DNA of 17,900 nucleotides, from contig JAIVHR010000005.1 of the NCBI GenBank assembly GCA_020200935.1, positions 1 through 17,900 of the forward strand, given 5' to 3'. Numbering within the stretch: the first letter of the stretch is position 1; each line of letters opens with the position of its first letter. Shown here piece after piece: positions 6,576-14,689 of this stretch. Source of the DNA: Sphingomonadales bacterium. GTDB taxonomy: Bacteria; Pseudomonadota; Alphaproteobacteria; Sphingomonadales; Sphingomonadaceae. The translations under genes were made by a program, and so were the position numbers. The notes beneath the pieces were generated by a model. The model saw nothing but the letters and a program-made list of their open reading frames with translations, was not told where the DNA came from and did no database searches.

Positions 6576-9251
6576 CTAGAAGATCGTCCGGACGGTTACG
6601 CCATAGGTGCGCGGCTCGGCGAGATAGGCCGAATAGATCTGGTTCGGCGCCTGGAAGGGCGAGGAGAAGGCGACCTGGGTGTAATCCTCGTCGAACAGAT
6701 TCTGCGCCCAGAATTCGAGGCTCCAGAGATTGTCCGGGCCGCGCAGTCCGACCCGCGCATTGACGAGGACGTAGCTGTCCTGCTCCTTCTGCGGGAACAG
6801 GTCCGATCCGGTGTTATAGTCACTGGTCATCCGCGTATCGACATAGACCAGCCCCGAAAGGCCGCTGTTGCCGATCGGCGGCGTCCAGGTCACCGAGCCG
6901 GTGACCACCGTTCCGGGCGCGTTCGACATATTATCGCCGGGCAGCAGCCCGAGCGCGGGATCGAGCGGCGCGCCGCTGTCGCTGCCGATCAGATCATTCT
7001 CGTAGCTGGTGTCGGCGAGGGTCAGCCCGGCGGTCGCCCGGAAATAGGGCGAGGGCGAAATGGTCGCCTCGAGCTCGACGCCCTGCGAGATCACGCCCGG
7101 CTGGACATCGTCGGGCGAGCAGGCGCCGGTCGCCGGATCGGCGTCGCCGTCCGCACCGCCGAGATCGGTGCCGCAGCTATTGATATTCTGGACGAGGAAG
7201 ACCGTGCCGTTGAAGGTGTTGAGCTGGAAGTTGGAGAATTCCTGCCGGAAGATCGCCCCGTTCAGCGTGAAGCCCGGGCGCGAATATTTGGCGCCGATCT
7301 CGAAGGCGTCGACGATCTCTGGGTCGAACTGGAGCGCCGCGGTCGAGCCGGCGACGGCCGGGCTGAACACCGGATTGTTGAGCGCCGAACGGTCGAGATT
7401 GAAACCGCCCGCCTTGTAGCCGCGCGAATAGCTCGCATAGGTTAGAAGGTCGTCGGTCGGCCGCCAGGAGAAGATCGCCGTGCCGGTGAATTCGTCCTCC
7501 TCGCGGCTGTCGGCGAGATTGAGGCCGTTCAGTTCCGAAGTCGAGTTGCCCTGGCAAGTGAGCGCGATGAGACCGCCGGCCGCCGCCGCCAGATCGGGGA
7601 CGGCGAGCAGCGGCGACAAAGCCGCGCGCTGAGCCGGGCAGATCGTGTTGCTATTGTTGAAATCGGCGCTGAAGCGTTTGTTCTCGGTCGTGTAGCGGCC
7701 GCCCAGCGTAAGATCGAACTCGTCGCTCAGCCGGATGATATTATGCGTGAAGACGGCAAAATTCTCGCTGTTCTGATAATATTCGGTGCCTTCGTCGCCG
7801 ACATTGTTGACCGTGGCGAGGCGGTCAAGGCCTTCGAGCAGGGTCTGGGTCGCCGGGCCGAAGGGCTGGAATGCGGTCAGCAGCGCCCGGCCGATCGGGC
7901 TCAGGCAGCCTGATTGCGAGGGATCGACGATGGCGGGGCTGACCCCGAGCACGACCCGGCAGGGCGCGAAGGCGCCATACTGGCTTCCGAATTTGAGATT
8001 CTCGCGCAAGGTCAGGTCTTCGTTGGCGTAATAGGCGCCGACCAGCCAGTCGAGCGTCCCGCCGAAGGCTTCGCCCTGCAGCCGCAATTCCTGGCTGAAG
8101 GTCTCGAATCGGCGGAACTGGTCGCCGTCATCGGCGCGATAGAGAATGTCGACGGTGCCGTAATCGAGGTCGCCGGCCTGGCCCGCCTCATATTCGCGAT
8201 AGGCGGTGATCGAGGTCAGTTCGCCGAAACCGAGGTCCCAGTCGCCCTGGAGCGAGATGCCCCAATCCTCGGTCTCGCCGGCATAGCTGCGCCCCGGCGT
8301 GATCGAGACGTTGCGCTCATAGATATCGTCCCGGTTCGGGATTTCGAGGCCGAGCGCGGTCAACACCGGGATGATCGGGTTGGACGGATCGAGCAGCCCG
8401 GCATTGGCCGGCGCGATGTCGGGGGTCGCATAAACCGCCGCGCAGCAATTCTCCTCGCGCGTGGTGTAATCGCCGATCAGCCGGAATTCGAGATCTGGAT
8501 TGGCTTCCCAGAGCAGCTGGCCGCGGACGAAATAGCGGTCGCGGTCGTTGATCTCGGTGCCGTTGACGACATCGTCGTAAAAGCCGTCGCGATGCACATA
8601 GACGCCGTCCAGCCGATAGGCGATATCGCTGTCGCCGATCGGCCCGGTCAGGCCGAGCTCGAGGCGATAGTGATCGTAATTGCCGTAGGTCGCCGAAGCG
8701 CTGCCTTCCTCGCTGAAGGAAGGCGCGCGGCTGACGATGTTGATGAGGCCCGCCGAGGCATTGCGCCCGAACAGCGTACCCTGCGGTCCGCGCAGCACCT
8801 CCACCCGGTCGATCGCGCCGAGCTCGTTGAGGCCGACGCCGGTGCGCGAGCGATAGACGCCGTCGATGAACACCGCGACCGAGCTTTCGAGGCCGGGATT
8901 GTCGCCGACCGTGCCGACGCCGCGGATGCGGGCGGAGCCGTTGGCCTCCGAGCCGGTCGAGGAAACGAGCAGCGAAGGGGCGAGCTGGTTCAATTGGCGC
9001 AGATCGTTGGCGCCCGACAGTTCGAGGCTCTCGCTGTTGATCGCGTTGACCGCGATCGGCACGTCCTTGAGCTGCTGCGTGCGGCCCTGGGCGGTAACGA
9101 CGATGACATTCTCTTCGGCCGGGCCGGTGTCGGAATCGTCGGTCGGGTCGGCATTCTCGACGATGTCGGTGGGCGTTTCGGCATCCTGCGCGACAGCGGG
9201 GGCGGCGGCCATGACGAGGGCGGCGGAGGCGAGAAGCAACGAACGACGCAC
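6576..9251 (-). CDS. TonB-dependent outer-membrane receptor
   Basis: An 891-residue outer-membrane gated channel that should import a scarce substrate using TonB/ExbBD energy. A signal peptide is clear (MRRSLLLASA… ending AVA-QD, cleavage after about residue 21). A TonB-box-like VIVVTAQ lies at 49-55. The plug domain (about 55-175) has DVPIAVNAI, IRGVG, VFIDGVYRSR, RVEVLRGPQGTLFGRNA and GLINIVSR, all classic. The barrel follows, with GYKAGGFN and DAFEIGAKY, and the protein ends in Phe (TVRTIF) as outer-membrane barrels do. Translation starts at GTG: GGAG at 9263-9260 lies 8 bases ahead, whereas the upstream ATG is in another frame. Eight barrel cysteines occur in close sets (269/270, 431/449, 538/566, 693/711), suggesting loop disulfides. 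The substrate is unknown: no enzyme or transporter next to it hints at one. Confidence 0.94.
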   Translation of the reverse strand: MRRSLLLASAALVMAAAPAVAQDAETPTDIVENADPTDDSDTGPAEENVIVVTAQGRTQQLKDVPIAVNAINSESLELSGANDLRQLNQLAPSLLVSSTGSEANGSARIRGVGTVGDNPGLESSVAVFIDGVYRSRTGVGLNELGAIDRVEVLRGPQGTLFGRNASAGLINIVSRAPSFSEEGSASATYGNYDHYRLELGLTGPIGDSDIAYRLDGVYVHRDGFYDDVVNGTEINDRDRYFVRGQLLWEANPDLEFRLIGDYTTREENCCAAVYATPDIAPANAGLLDPSNPIIPVLTALGLEIPNRDDIYERNVSITPGRSYAGETEDWGISLQGDWDLGFGELTSITAYREYEAGQAGDLDYGTVDILYRADDGDQFRRFETFSQELRLQGEAFGGTLDWLVGAYYANEDLTLRENLKFGSQYGAFAPCRVVLGVSPAIVDPSQSGCLSPIGRALLTAFQPFGPATQTLLEGLDRLATVNNVGDEGTEYYQNSENFAVFTHNIIRLSDEFDLTLGGRYTTENKRFSADFNNSNTICPAQRAALSPLLAVPDLAAAAGGLIALTCQGNSTSELNGLNLADSREEDEFTGTAIFSWRPTDDLLTYASYSRGYKAGGFNLDRSALNNPVFSPAVAGSTAALQFDPEIVDAFEIGAKYSRPGFTLNGAIFRQEFSNFQLNTFNGTVFLVQNINSCGTDLGGADGDADPATGACSPDDVQPGVISQGVELEATISPSPYFRATAGLTLADTSYENDLIGSDSGAPLDPALGLLPGDNMSNAPGTVVTGSVTWTPPIGNSGLSGLVYVDTRMTSDYNTGSDLFPQKEQDSYVLVNARVGLRGPDNLWSLEFWAQNLFDEDYTQVAFSSPFQAPNQIYSAYLAEPRTYGVTVRTIF

Positions 9252-9394
9252 GGTACAAACTCCATTTTAAATAGAAACCAGTTCGTGCGCGCAGCCCTAG
9301 GAGTGGACCGATTGATTTTCCATTGGCCATCGGGCTGCTATGACCGAAGTCTTCGTAAATGCGGCATTTTCGCAACACAACAGGGAGGCGAGCG
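9252..9394. promoter_or_regulatory. Divergent intergenic region between the TonB receptor and the VOC gene
   Basis: This 143-base gap must hold the promoters of both flanking genes. Ribosome sites are visible at each end: GGAG at 9263-9260 for the receptor (- strand) and AGGGAGG at 9382-9388 for the VOC gene (+ strand). An 11-base palindrome CGAAGTCTTCG lies at 9345-9355 and could be an operator half-site pair, but it is short enough to arise by chance. I find no convincing -35/-10 pair with normal spacing for either gene. Confidence 0.4.
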
Positions 9395-9718
9395 ATGGCG
9401 GTGACGGGACTGGGCGGGCTTTTCTTTCGGGCGGACGACCCGGACGCGCTGACCAAATGGTATCGGGAGCATTTCGGGATCGGCGGGCATGACAGCCTCT
9501 GGCAGCAACTCGCCGGGCCGACGGTCTTCGCGCCCTTCAAGCGCGACAGCGACTATTTCGCCGCCGACAAGGCCTTCATGATCAATTTGCGGGTCGACGA
9601 TCTCAAGGGGCTGATCGAACGGCTCGAAGCGGCCGGGGTTGAGGTAAAGACCGATCCCGAATGGGATCTCGACGGCAGCTACGGGCACTTCGCCCGGGTG
9701 CACGACCCCGAAGGCTAG
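9395..9718 (+). CDS. Small VOC-superfamily (glyoxalase/bleomycin-resistance fold) protein, C-terminally short
   Basis: A 107-residue cytoplasmic protein of the vicinal-oxygen-chelate fold. It starts GLGGLFFRADDPDALTKWYR, goes on with FMINLRVDDLKGLIERLEAAGVEV and ends in HFARVHDPEG, matching a common group of uncharacterised VOC proteins. The ATG at 9395 is preferred because AGGGAGG (9382-9388) precedes it by 6 bases; an in-frame ATG at 9359 has no such site. In the family I remember, the DPEG motif is followed by about ten residues including N-(I/V)-ELW, whose Glu is the usual last metal ligand. Here the stop comes straight after DPEG, and the next bases encode no such tail in any frame. The stop codon overlaps the stop of the convergent transporter gene (shared CTAG at 9715-9718). 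Catalytic activity is therefore doubtful; no reaction can be assigned. Confidence 0.8.
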   Translation: MAVTGLGGLFFRADDPDALTKWYREHFGIGGHDSLWQQLAGPTVFAPFKRDSDYFAADKAFMINLRVDDLKGLIERLEAAGVEVKTDPEWDLDGSYGHFARVHDPEG

Positions 9719-10647
9719 TCCGGCGCCTGCGCCCCGCCGAGTAGTGGCGGCGTTCGCGTTTCGACCCGTTTCGCCGTCGCGCCGCGGCTCCTGACCAGCA
9801 GGATGGCGATGAAGATGATCGCCATGCCGGCAAGATCGGACGGCGCCAGTATTTCGCCATACCAGCCATAGCCGAAAGAGGCCGAGAAGATCGGCTGGAT
9901 CAGCAGCCCCAGCCCGCTGGCGATCGGCGGCAGATGCGGCAGCGCATAGATGATGAGCCCCTGGCCGAGCAGCTGGCTCGACAGAGCGAGGATGACGAGC
10001 GGCGTCCAGTCCCGCGGCCAGAATGCGCCGGGCGCGATCAGCGCCACGGGCAGCAGGATCGCTGCGCCGGCCAGGGTCGCCCAGGCCAGCGCGCCGAGCG
10101 CCGTCGTGCCGCGCCGCGTGCGCTGCATGACGACCAGATAGCCGGTGTAGAAGACCGCCGCGAGCAGGCAGAGCAGGTCGCCCGACAGGTGGGCCGGCGA
10201 CAGGCTCGCCGATCGGCCGGCAAGGATCGCGATGCCGGCGGCCGCCAGGACAAGCGCGACGCCCGCCTGCCGCGTCGGCCATTTGCGGATCACCAAATAG
10301 CCCCAGACCGGGAAGAGGAAGGCGGTCGAATTGGCGAGCAAGGTTGAATTGGCCAGCGTCGTGCGGGCGATGCCGAAATGCCAGGCGGCGAGGTCTGCGG
10401 CGAAGAAGAGCCCGGCGAGCGTGAGCCATCCCGCATGCGGCACCGAAGCCAGCCGCGCTTGTCGCCCTTCGACCGCCCGGACCAGCAGGAACAGCAGCGG
10501 CGCGCCGATCGCCAGCCGCCAGAAGGCCGATTGCGTCGGCCCGACATCGGCCAGCCGCACGAGCAGCGGCCCGGCCGACAGCACGGCGCTGCCGAGCAGG
10601 AACAGCGGGAATGCGAATCGCGGCGCGGCACCCATGCACCGCGCCAT
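9715..10647 (-). CDS. EamA/DMT-family transporter
   Basis: A 310-residue integral membrane protein made of two EamA repeats (about 12-145 and 155-290), ten predicted hydrophobic segments in total. Family features seen: GPLLVRLADVGPTQSAFWR in the first helix pair, and LPPIASGLGLLIQPIFSASFGY and GMAIIFIAILLV near the end of the second repeat. Members export amino acids, metabolites or drugs; the substrate cannot be told here. It begins 10 bases after the infC stop on the same strand and has no Shine-Dalgarno sequence at either the ATG at 10647 or the in-frame ATG at 10635, so coupling to infC translation is likely. The last residues overlap the convergent VOC gene by four bases. Confidence 0.9.
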   Translation of the reverse strand: MARCMGAAPRFAFPLFLLGSAVLSAGPLLVRLADVGPTQSAFWRLAIGAPLLFLLVRAVEGRQARLASVPHAGWLTLAGLFFAADLAAWHFGIARTTLANSTLLANSTAFLFPVWGYLVIRKWPTRQAGVALVLAAAGIAILAGRSASLSPAHLSGDLLCLLAAVFYTGYLVVMQRTRRGTTALGALAWATLAGAAILLPVALIAPGAFWPRDWTPLVILALSSQLLGQGLIIYALPHLPPIASGLGLLIQPIFSASFGYGWYGEILAPSDLAGMAIIFIAILLVRSRGATAKRVETRTPPLLGGAQAPD

Positions 10648-10657
10648 GGCGCAACGA

Positions 10658-11200
10658 TCAGCGGGGTGCCAGCACCATCAGCATCTGGCGGCCTTCCATG
10701 CGCGGCTGGGCCTCGACCTTGGCGGTCTCGCTGGTGTCGTCGCGCACGCGATCTAGGAGATTCATGCCGAGTTCGCGGTGCGACATTTCGCGGCCGCGGA
10801 AGCGCAAGGTGACCTTCACCTTGTCCCCGTCCTCGATGAACTGGAACACCTTCTTCATCTTCACGTCGTAATCGTGATCGTCGATGTTCGGGCGCATCTT
10901 GATCTCCTTGACGTCCTGCGTCTTCTGGGATTTGCGCGCCAGATTGGCCTTTTTCTGGGCCTCGTATTTGTATTTGCCGACATCGAGGAATTTCGCCACC
11001 GGCGGATCGGCATTGGGAGAGACCTCGACGAGGTCAAGGCCGACTTCGCCGGCCTGCTCGATCGCTTCTTCGGTCAGCATGACGCCCAGATTGTCGCCAT
11101 TCTCGTCGATGACTCGCACCTTGGCGGACTGGATGAATTCATTGTAGCGCGGGCCGTTCATCGGCGGGGCCGCAGGGCGGCGGGTCATGGGGGGACGTAT
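10658..11200 (-). CDS. infC: Translation initiation factor IF-3, probably starting at AUA
   Basis: IF3 binds the 30S subunit, keeps subunits apart and checks the start codon and initiator tRNA. Both domains are complete: the N-domain ([47 protein letters not shown]), a lysine-rich linker, and the C-domain ([29 protein letters not shown], ending [14 protein letters not shown]). From the first ATG (11188) the protein has 176 residues, but that ATG follows a run of C and has no ribosome site within range. AGGAG at 11213-11209 instead sits 8 bases ahead of an in-frame ATA at 11200, giving 180 residues starting (M)RPPMTRRP. E. coli infC also uses a rare start (AUU) that IF3 itself discriminates against, so the same feedback is inferred. 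The gene lies downstream of thrS as in many proteobacteria; rpmI and rplT do not follow it here. Confidence 0.93.
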   Translation of the reverse strand: MRPPMTRRPAAPPMNGPRYNEFIQSAKVRVIDENGDNLGVMLTEEAIEQAGEVGLDLVEVSPNADPPVAKFLDVGKYKYEAQKKANLARKSQKTQDVKEIKMRPNIDDHDYDVKMKKVFQFIEDGDKVKVTLRFRGREMSHRELGMNLLDRVRDDTSETAKVEAQPRMEGRQMLMVLAPR

Positions 11201-11213
11201 AGCTGTTTCTCCT
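11198..11213 (-). promoter_or_regulatory. infC ribosome binding site that selects an AUA start
   Basis: On the - strand AGGAG (11213-11209) is followed by the 8-base spacer AAACAGCT and then ATA (11200-11198), in frame with infC. The distance to the ATG at 11188 is 20 bases, too long for normal initiation. No ATG, GTG or TTG lies at a suitable distance from the AGGAG. The arrangement fits IF3-controlled initiation at a non-standard codon. Confidence 0.65.
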
Positions 11214-11236
11214 GTGTATGAGCGTTCGAGCCAACC

Positions 11237-11265
11237 AATATATGGGAGCGCGGGGCGGAATCCAA
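11237..11265 (-). promoter_or_regulatory. Candidate sigma-70-type promoter of infC
   Basis: Reading the - strand: TTGGAT (11265-11260), a 17-base spacer, then TATATT (11242-11237). The -10 matches the consensus at five of six positions and the -35 at three. Transcription would start near 11230, giving a leader of about 30 bases before the AUA start. The A+T-rich -10 stands out in otherwise GC-rich DNA. This would let infC be expressed apart from thrS. Confidence 0.5.
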
Positions 11266-11280
11266 GCGTTTCCGCGCGGG

Positions 11281-11300
11281 TAGATGCTTGTAGATGCTTC
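11281..11300. repeat. Tandem duplicate of a 10-base unit upstream of infC
   Basis: TAGATGCTTG is followed directly by TAGATGCTTC. It lies 15 bases upstream of the candidate infC -35 box, in the 190-base non-coding stretch between the small membrane gene and infC. The rest of that stretch shows only a 7-base inverted repeat (CACCGGC/GCCGGTG) with a long loop and no terminator-like T-run. Function unknown; chance is possible. Confidence 0.45.
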
Positions 11301-11390
11301 GGGCGCCACGCGGATGCAGGCGCAGAGTGGAGTCAAATGCCACCGGCGGGCGAGATCGCTACTGGTGGGACATCAGGCCGGTGCGAAGCG

Positions 11391-11567
11391 TCAGCGCTTG
11401 CCTTTAGCCTTCGCGAGAGCGACGAGCGTGAGGATGGGCGGGACGGTGCCGAGCAGGAGGCCGATGATCCCGCCCCAGATTGTCCATGCATCGCCGCCGA
11501 GCCACGCGCCCAGCAGAAGGCCGCCCAGCCCGAATATAAGGGGGAGCAGGCAGCCGAGTGCGAGCAT
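11391..11567 (-). CDS. Small two-helix membrane protein downstream of thrS
   Basis: An open frame of 58 codons starts with ATG at 11567, 16 bases after the thrS stop, and ends with TGA at 11391. The product is nearly all hydrophobic: a first segment at about residues 2-22 (MLALGCLLPLIFGLGGLLLG), a short turn WLGGDAW, a second segment at about 30-52, and a basic tail AKAKGKR that should stay in the cytoplasm. Glycine repeats (GLGGLLLG, GGIIGLLLG) suggest tight helix packing. Codon use is typical of the neighbours, with G/C-rich third positions. The ribosome site is weak (GCGGA about 7 bases ahead), so translation is likely coupled to thrS. I do not recognise a family and assign no function; a lipoprotein reading of Cys6 is unlikely because there is no signal-peptide n-region. 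Confidence 0.65.
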   Translation of the reverse strand: MLALGCLLPLIFGLGGLLLGAWLGGDAWTIWGGIIGLLLGTVPPILTLVALAKAKGKR

Positions 11568-11583
11568 CGTGTATCCGCGCCGC

Positions 11584-13602
11584 TCAGCGCAGATCGGGCG
11601 GCGTCGCCTCGGCCTTCAGCATCGCGACCGCCTCGTCCAGGCTCATCACCTTCTGATGCTCGTCGGCGCCGAGCCGGCGCAGCGCGATCGTGCCCTGTTC
11701 GGCTTCGCGCTTGCCGACCACCAGCAGGTTCGGAACCTTGGCGAGCGAATGTTCGCGCACCTTATAGTTGATCTTCTCGTTCCTGAGGTCGCCCTCGGCG
11801 CGCAGCCCGGCGGCCTCGAGCCTGGCCAGGACCTCGCCGGCATATTCGTCGGCGTCGGAAACGATCGTCGCCACCACCGCCTGCACCGGCGCCAGCCAGA
11901 GCGGGAGATTGCCGGCATTATGCTCGATCAGGATGCCGATGAAGCGTTCGTAGGTGCCGATCACCGCGCGGTGGAGCATCACCGGCCGGTGGCGCTCGCC
12001 ATCCTCGCCGACATAGCTCGCATCGAGCCGTTCGGGCAGAACTCGGTCCGACTGGATCGTGCCGACCTGCCAGGTGCGGCCGATCGCGTCGGTCAGGTGC
12101 CATTCGAGCTTCGGCGCATAGAAGGCGCCCTCGCCGGGCAGCTCCTCCCAGCCATATTCCTTTGTCGCCATACCGGCCTCGATCACCGCCTCGCGCAATT
12201 CGGCTTCGGACTTGTCCCAATCCTCGTCCGAGCCGAAACGCTCGTCGGGGCGTAGCGCGAGCTTGATCGCGTAGGATTCGAAACCGAGATCGCGATAGAC
12301 CCGGTCGGTGAGCTCGCAGAAACGGCGCACCTCGTCGACAAGCTGGTCCTCGCTGACGAAGATATGGCCGTCATCCTGCGTCATCTGCCGGACGCGAAGC
12401 AGTCCGTGCAGCGCGCCATGCGGCTCGTTGCGGTGGCAGCAGCCCATCTCGGCCATCAGGATCGGCAGGTCGCGATAGCTCTTGATGCCCTGTTTGAAGA
12501 TCAGCACATGCGCCGGGCAGTTCATCGGCTTGAGTGCCATCATATCGGCATCGCCCGAGACGATCGGGCCTTCATCGTCGGTCGAGGGAGTCTCGTCGGG
12601 GACGACGAACATATTCTCGCGATATTTGCCCCAATGGCCCGATTGCTGCCATTGCCGCGCATCCATCAGCTGGGGCGTCTTGACCTCCTGATAGCCGGCC
12701 TCCTCGATCCGCCGGCGGATATAGGCTTCGAGCTCGCGCCAGATGCGATAGCCCTTGGGATGCCAGAAGACGCTGCCCTGCGCCTCGGGCTGGAGGTGAA
12801 ACAGGTCCATATCCTGGCCCAGCTTGCGGTGATCGCGCTTGGCGGCCTCCTCGAGCCGGTGGAGATGCTCGGCGAGCTGCTTCTTGTTGAGCCAGCCGGT
12901 GCCGTAGATGCGGCTCAGCATCGCATTCGACTGGTCGCCGCGCCAATAGGCGCCCGAGACGCGCGTCAGTTTGAAGGCCTGGCTGTCGAGCTTTCCCGTC
13001 GAGGCGAGATGCGGGCCCTTGCACATATCCATCCAGCCGTCCGGGTCGCCGGGATCGCCCGACCAATAGACGGTGATCTCCTCGCCTTCGGGCAGTTCCT
13101 TGGCCCATTCGGCCTTGAAGCTTTCGCCGTCTTTCCGCCAGCGCGCGATCAGATCGTCGCGCTCCCAGACTTCGCGGCGCAGAGGCTTGTCGGCCTTGAT
13201 GATGCGCCGCATCTCCTCCTCGATCTCGGGAAGCTCTTCCTCGGTGAAGGGGCCGCGATCCTCGGGCGGAGCGAAATCATAATAGAAGCCGTCCTCGGTC
13301 GCCGGGCCGAAGGTGATCTGGGTGCCCGGGAAGAGCGATTGCACGGCTTCCGCAAGCACATGCGCATAATCGTGGCGCGCGAGTTCGAGCGCTTCGGCCT
13401 CGTCGCGGCTGGTGATCAGCGCGAGCTCGGCATCGCCCTCGAAGGGGCGCATGATGTCGCGCAGCTCGCCATCGACCTTCGCGGCGAGCGCGGCCTTGGC
13501 GAGGCCCGGCCCGATCTCGGCGGCGACATCGGCCGGCGTCGCGCCTTGCTCGACCTCGCGGACCGAACCGTCGGGGAGCGTGATCTTCCAGTGTTTGCCC
13601 AT
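11584..13602 (-). CDS. thrS: Threonyl-tRNA synthetase
   Basis: ThrRS charges tRNA-Thr and removes wrongly attached serine. From the ATG at 13602 it has 672 residues. Domains: N-terminal TGS (about 1-63, [22 protein letters not shown]); the editing domain with HDYAH (H77, H81) and CKGPH (C194, H198), matching the HxxxH and CxxxH editing residues; the class II catalytic core with the zinc ligands C362 (MNCPAH), H413 (DDGHIF) and H544 (VMLHRA), and the motif 2 region [19 protein letters not shown]; and the C-terminal anticodon-binding domain (from about 570). The frame stays open 38 codons upstream, but the chosen Met begins the TGS domain and has a GGAAAG ribosome site ahead of it. The downstream order small membrane gene, infC, DMT transporter is all on the same strand. 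Confidence 0.97.
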   Translation of the reverse strand: MGKHWKITLPDGSVREVEQGATPADVAAEIGPGLAKAALAAKVDGELRDIMRPFEGDAELALITSRDEAEALELARHDYAHVLAEAVQSLFPGTQITFGPATEDGFYYDFAPPEDRGPFTEEELPEIEEEMRRIIKADKPLRREVWERDDLIARWRKDGESFKAEWAKELPEGEEITVYWSGDPGDPDGWMDMCKGPHLASTGKLDSQAFKLTRVSGAYWRGDQSNAMLSRIYGTGWLNKKQLAEHLHRLEEAAKRDHRKLGQDMDLFHLQPEAQGSVFWHPKGYRIWRELEAYIRRRIEEAGYQEVKTPQLMDARQWQQSGHWGKYRENMFVVPDETPSTDDEGPIVSGDADMMALKPMNCPAHVLIFKQGIKSYRDLPILMAEMGCCHRNEPHGALHGLLRVRQMTQDDGHIFVSEDQLVDEVRRFCELTDRVYRDLGFESYAIKLALRPDERFGSDEDWDKSEAELREAVIEAGMATKEYGWEELPGEGAFYAPKLEWHLTDAIGRTWQVGTIQSDRVLPERLDASYVGEDGERHRPVMLHRAVIGTYERFIGILIEHNAGNLPLWLAPVQAVVATIVSDADEYAGEVLARLEAAGLRAEGDLRNEKINYKVREHSLAKVPNLLVVGKREAEQGTIALRRLGADEHQKVMSLDEAVAMLKAEATPPDLR

Positions 13603-13938
13603 CGAAACTCTTTCCTTCGTCCCCAGACTTTCTGTTTCGGGGCGGCATGGCAGAATCCCCGGCGCGCCGAAAGTCCGGCGTCTGGTTTCATAATCGGCTT
13701 CGGGAGGTGACGCCACGCCGCCCGAAGCCGGGCGGCGGGAGGCGCGTTCAGGCCGCGACCATCCGCCCCCGGCGAGCCGGGGTAGTGCTGGTCGAGGTGA
13801 GCGGCGTCTGCATCCTGCACGGGCATATAAGGAGCATGCGCCGCCAAGTCACGTGCGCAGCGAAGCTTCCGGATCGCCATGGCCTTGACGCGCGCGGGCG
13901 TTTAGGGCCTGTGCGCCGCTCGCGAGAGGAGAGGAGCC
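13603..13938. promoter_or_regulatory. Divergent region upstream of thrS with three strong hairpins
   Basis: This 336-base gap separates thrS (-) from the hydrolase gene (+). Three GC-rich stem-loops lie on the thrS side: CCCCGG-loop-CCGGGG at 13767-13782, a perfect 8-base stem GCCGCCCG/CGGGCGGC with a 4-base loop at 13717-13736, and CGCCG/CGGCG at 13664-13679. None is followed by a T-run on either strand. A possible thrS promoter on the - strand is GTGACT (13852-13847), 17 bases, TATATG (13829-13824), which would place all three hairpins in the thrS leader. Upstream of the hydrolase the only clear signal is the purine-rich ribosome site GAGGAGAGGAG just before 13939. I see no convincing gene here. 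Confidence 0.35.
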
Positions 13939-14688
13939 ATGGCCGAGATCCAGTTTCACGACCGCGTCGACAAGCCCCGGCTCGCCTATCGCCATCATCA
14001 AGGGCGCGGGCCGACGCTCGTTTTCCTGCCCGGCTATATGTCCGACATGAGCGGGTCCAAGGCCGAGGCGATCATCGCCTATGCCGAGGCCGAGGGGCGC
14101 GGATGCCTGCTGCTCGATTATGCCGGCTGCGGGGAGAGCGGCGGTGATTTCGAGGCCCAGCGGCTGACCGACTGGCGCGACGATGTGCTCGATCTGGTCA
14201 ACGCTTTGGTGCTCGGACCGGTGGTGTTGGTCGGCTCCTCGATGGGCGGCTGGCTGATGCTGCTCTGCGCGCTCGCCGCGCCCGAGCGGGTCGCGGCGCT
14301 GGTCGGCATCGCCGCCGCACCCGATTTCACCGACTGGGGCTTCACCCAAGCCGAAAAGCTCGCGATCCTGCGCGACGGACGGCTCGAACAGCCTTCAGAC
14401 TATGCCGATACGCCGACCATCACCACGCGGCGCTTCTTCGAGAGCGGCGAGGCGAGCCGCATGCTCGGCACGACGATCGCGATCGACTGCCCGGTAAGGC
14501 TGATTCACGGCCAGAACGACCGCGACGTGCCCTGGGAATATTCGGTCCGGCTGGCCCGCCAGCTGCGTTCAGCCGATGTCCATGTGATGCTCGTCAAGGA
14601 CGGCGACCACCGCCTTTCGCGCATCGCCGATATCGCCCGGATGCTGGCCCAGCTCGAATGGCTGCTCGATAGTCTCGAAGAGGGTTGA
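13939..14688 (+). CDS. Alpha/beta hydrolase, ABHD10-like
   Basis: A 249-residue cytoplasmic serine hydrolase. The oxyanion region is LVFLPGYMSDMSGSKAEAI (27-45), the strand-4 motif LLLDYAGCGESGG follows at 57-69, the nucleophile elbow is GSSMGG with Ser101, and the likely acid and base are Asp194 (HGQND) and His224 (KDGDHR). The GYMSDMSGSKA stretch and the VLVGSSMGGWLMLL and ALVGIAAAPDF segments resemble mitochondrial ABHD10, an acyl-protein/acyl-glucuronide esterase, and its alphaproteobacterial relatives. The natural substrate in bacteria is unknown to me. The ATG at 13939 has overlapping AGGAG-type sites. The stop (TGA, 14686-14688) is one base before the GTG of the next gene, so the two form a coupled unit. 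Confidence 0.92.
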   Translation: MAEIQFHDRVDKPRLAYRHHQGRGPTLVFLPGYMSDMSGSKAEAIIAYAEAEGRGCLLLDYAGCGESGGDFEAQRLTDWRDDVLDLVNALVLGPVVLVGSSMGGWLMLLCALAAPERVAALVGIAAAPDFTDWGFTQAEKLAILRDGRLEQPSDYADTPTITTRRFFESGEASRMLGTTIAIDCPVRLIHGQNDRDVPWEYSVRLARQLRSADVHVMLVKDGDHRLSRIADIARMLAQLEWLLDSLEEG

Positions 14689-14689
14689 T

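Noticed and set aside
7914..9404. 496-codon + strand open frame opposite the TonB receptor
   Set aside because: It mirrors the receptor codons; high-GC DNA leaves few stops in the antisense frame. No domain or ribosome site seen.
12364..13710. 448-codon + strand open frame opposite thrS
   Set aside because: Antisense shadow of a well-supported gene; no recognisable domain.
13647..14147. 166-codon + strand frame across the thrS-hydrolase gap
   Set aside because: Arg/Pro-rich translation without a family, no ribosome site, and it runs into the hydrolase in another frame.
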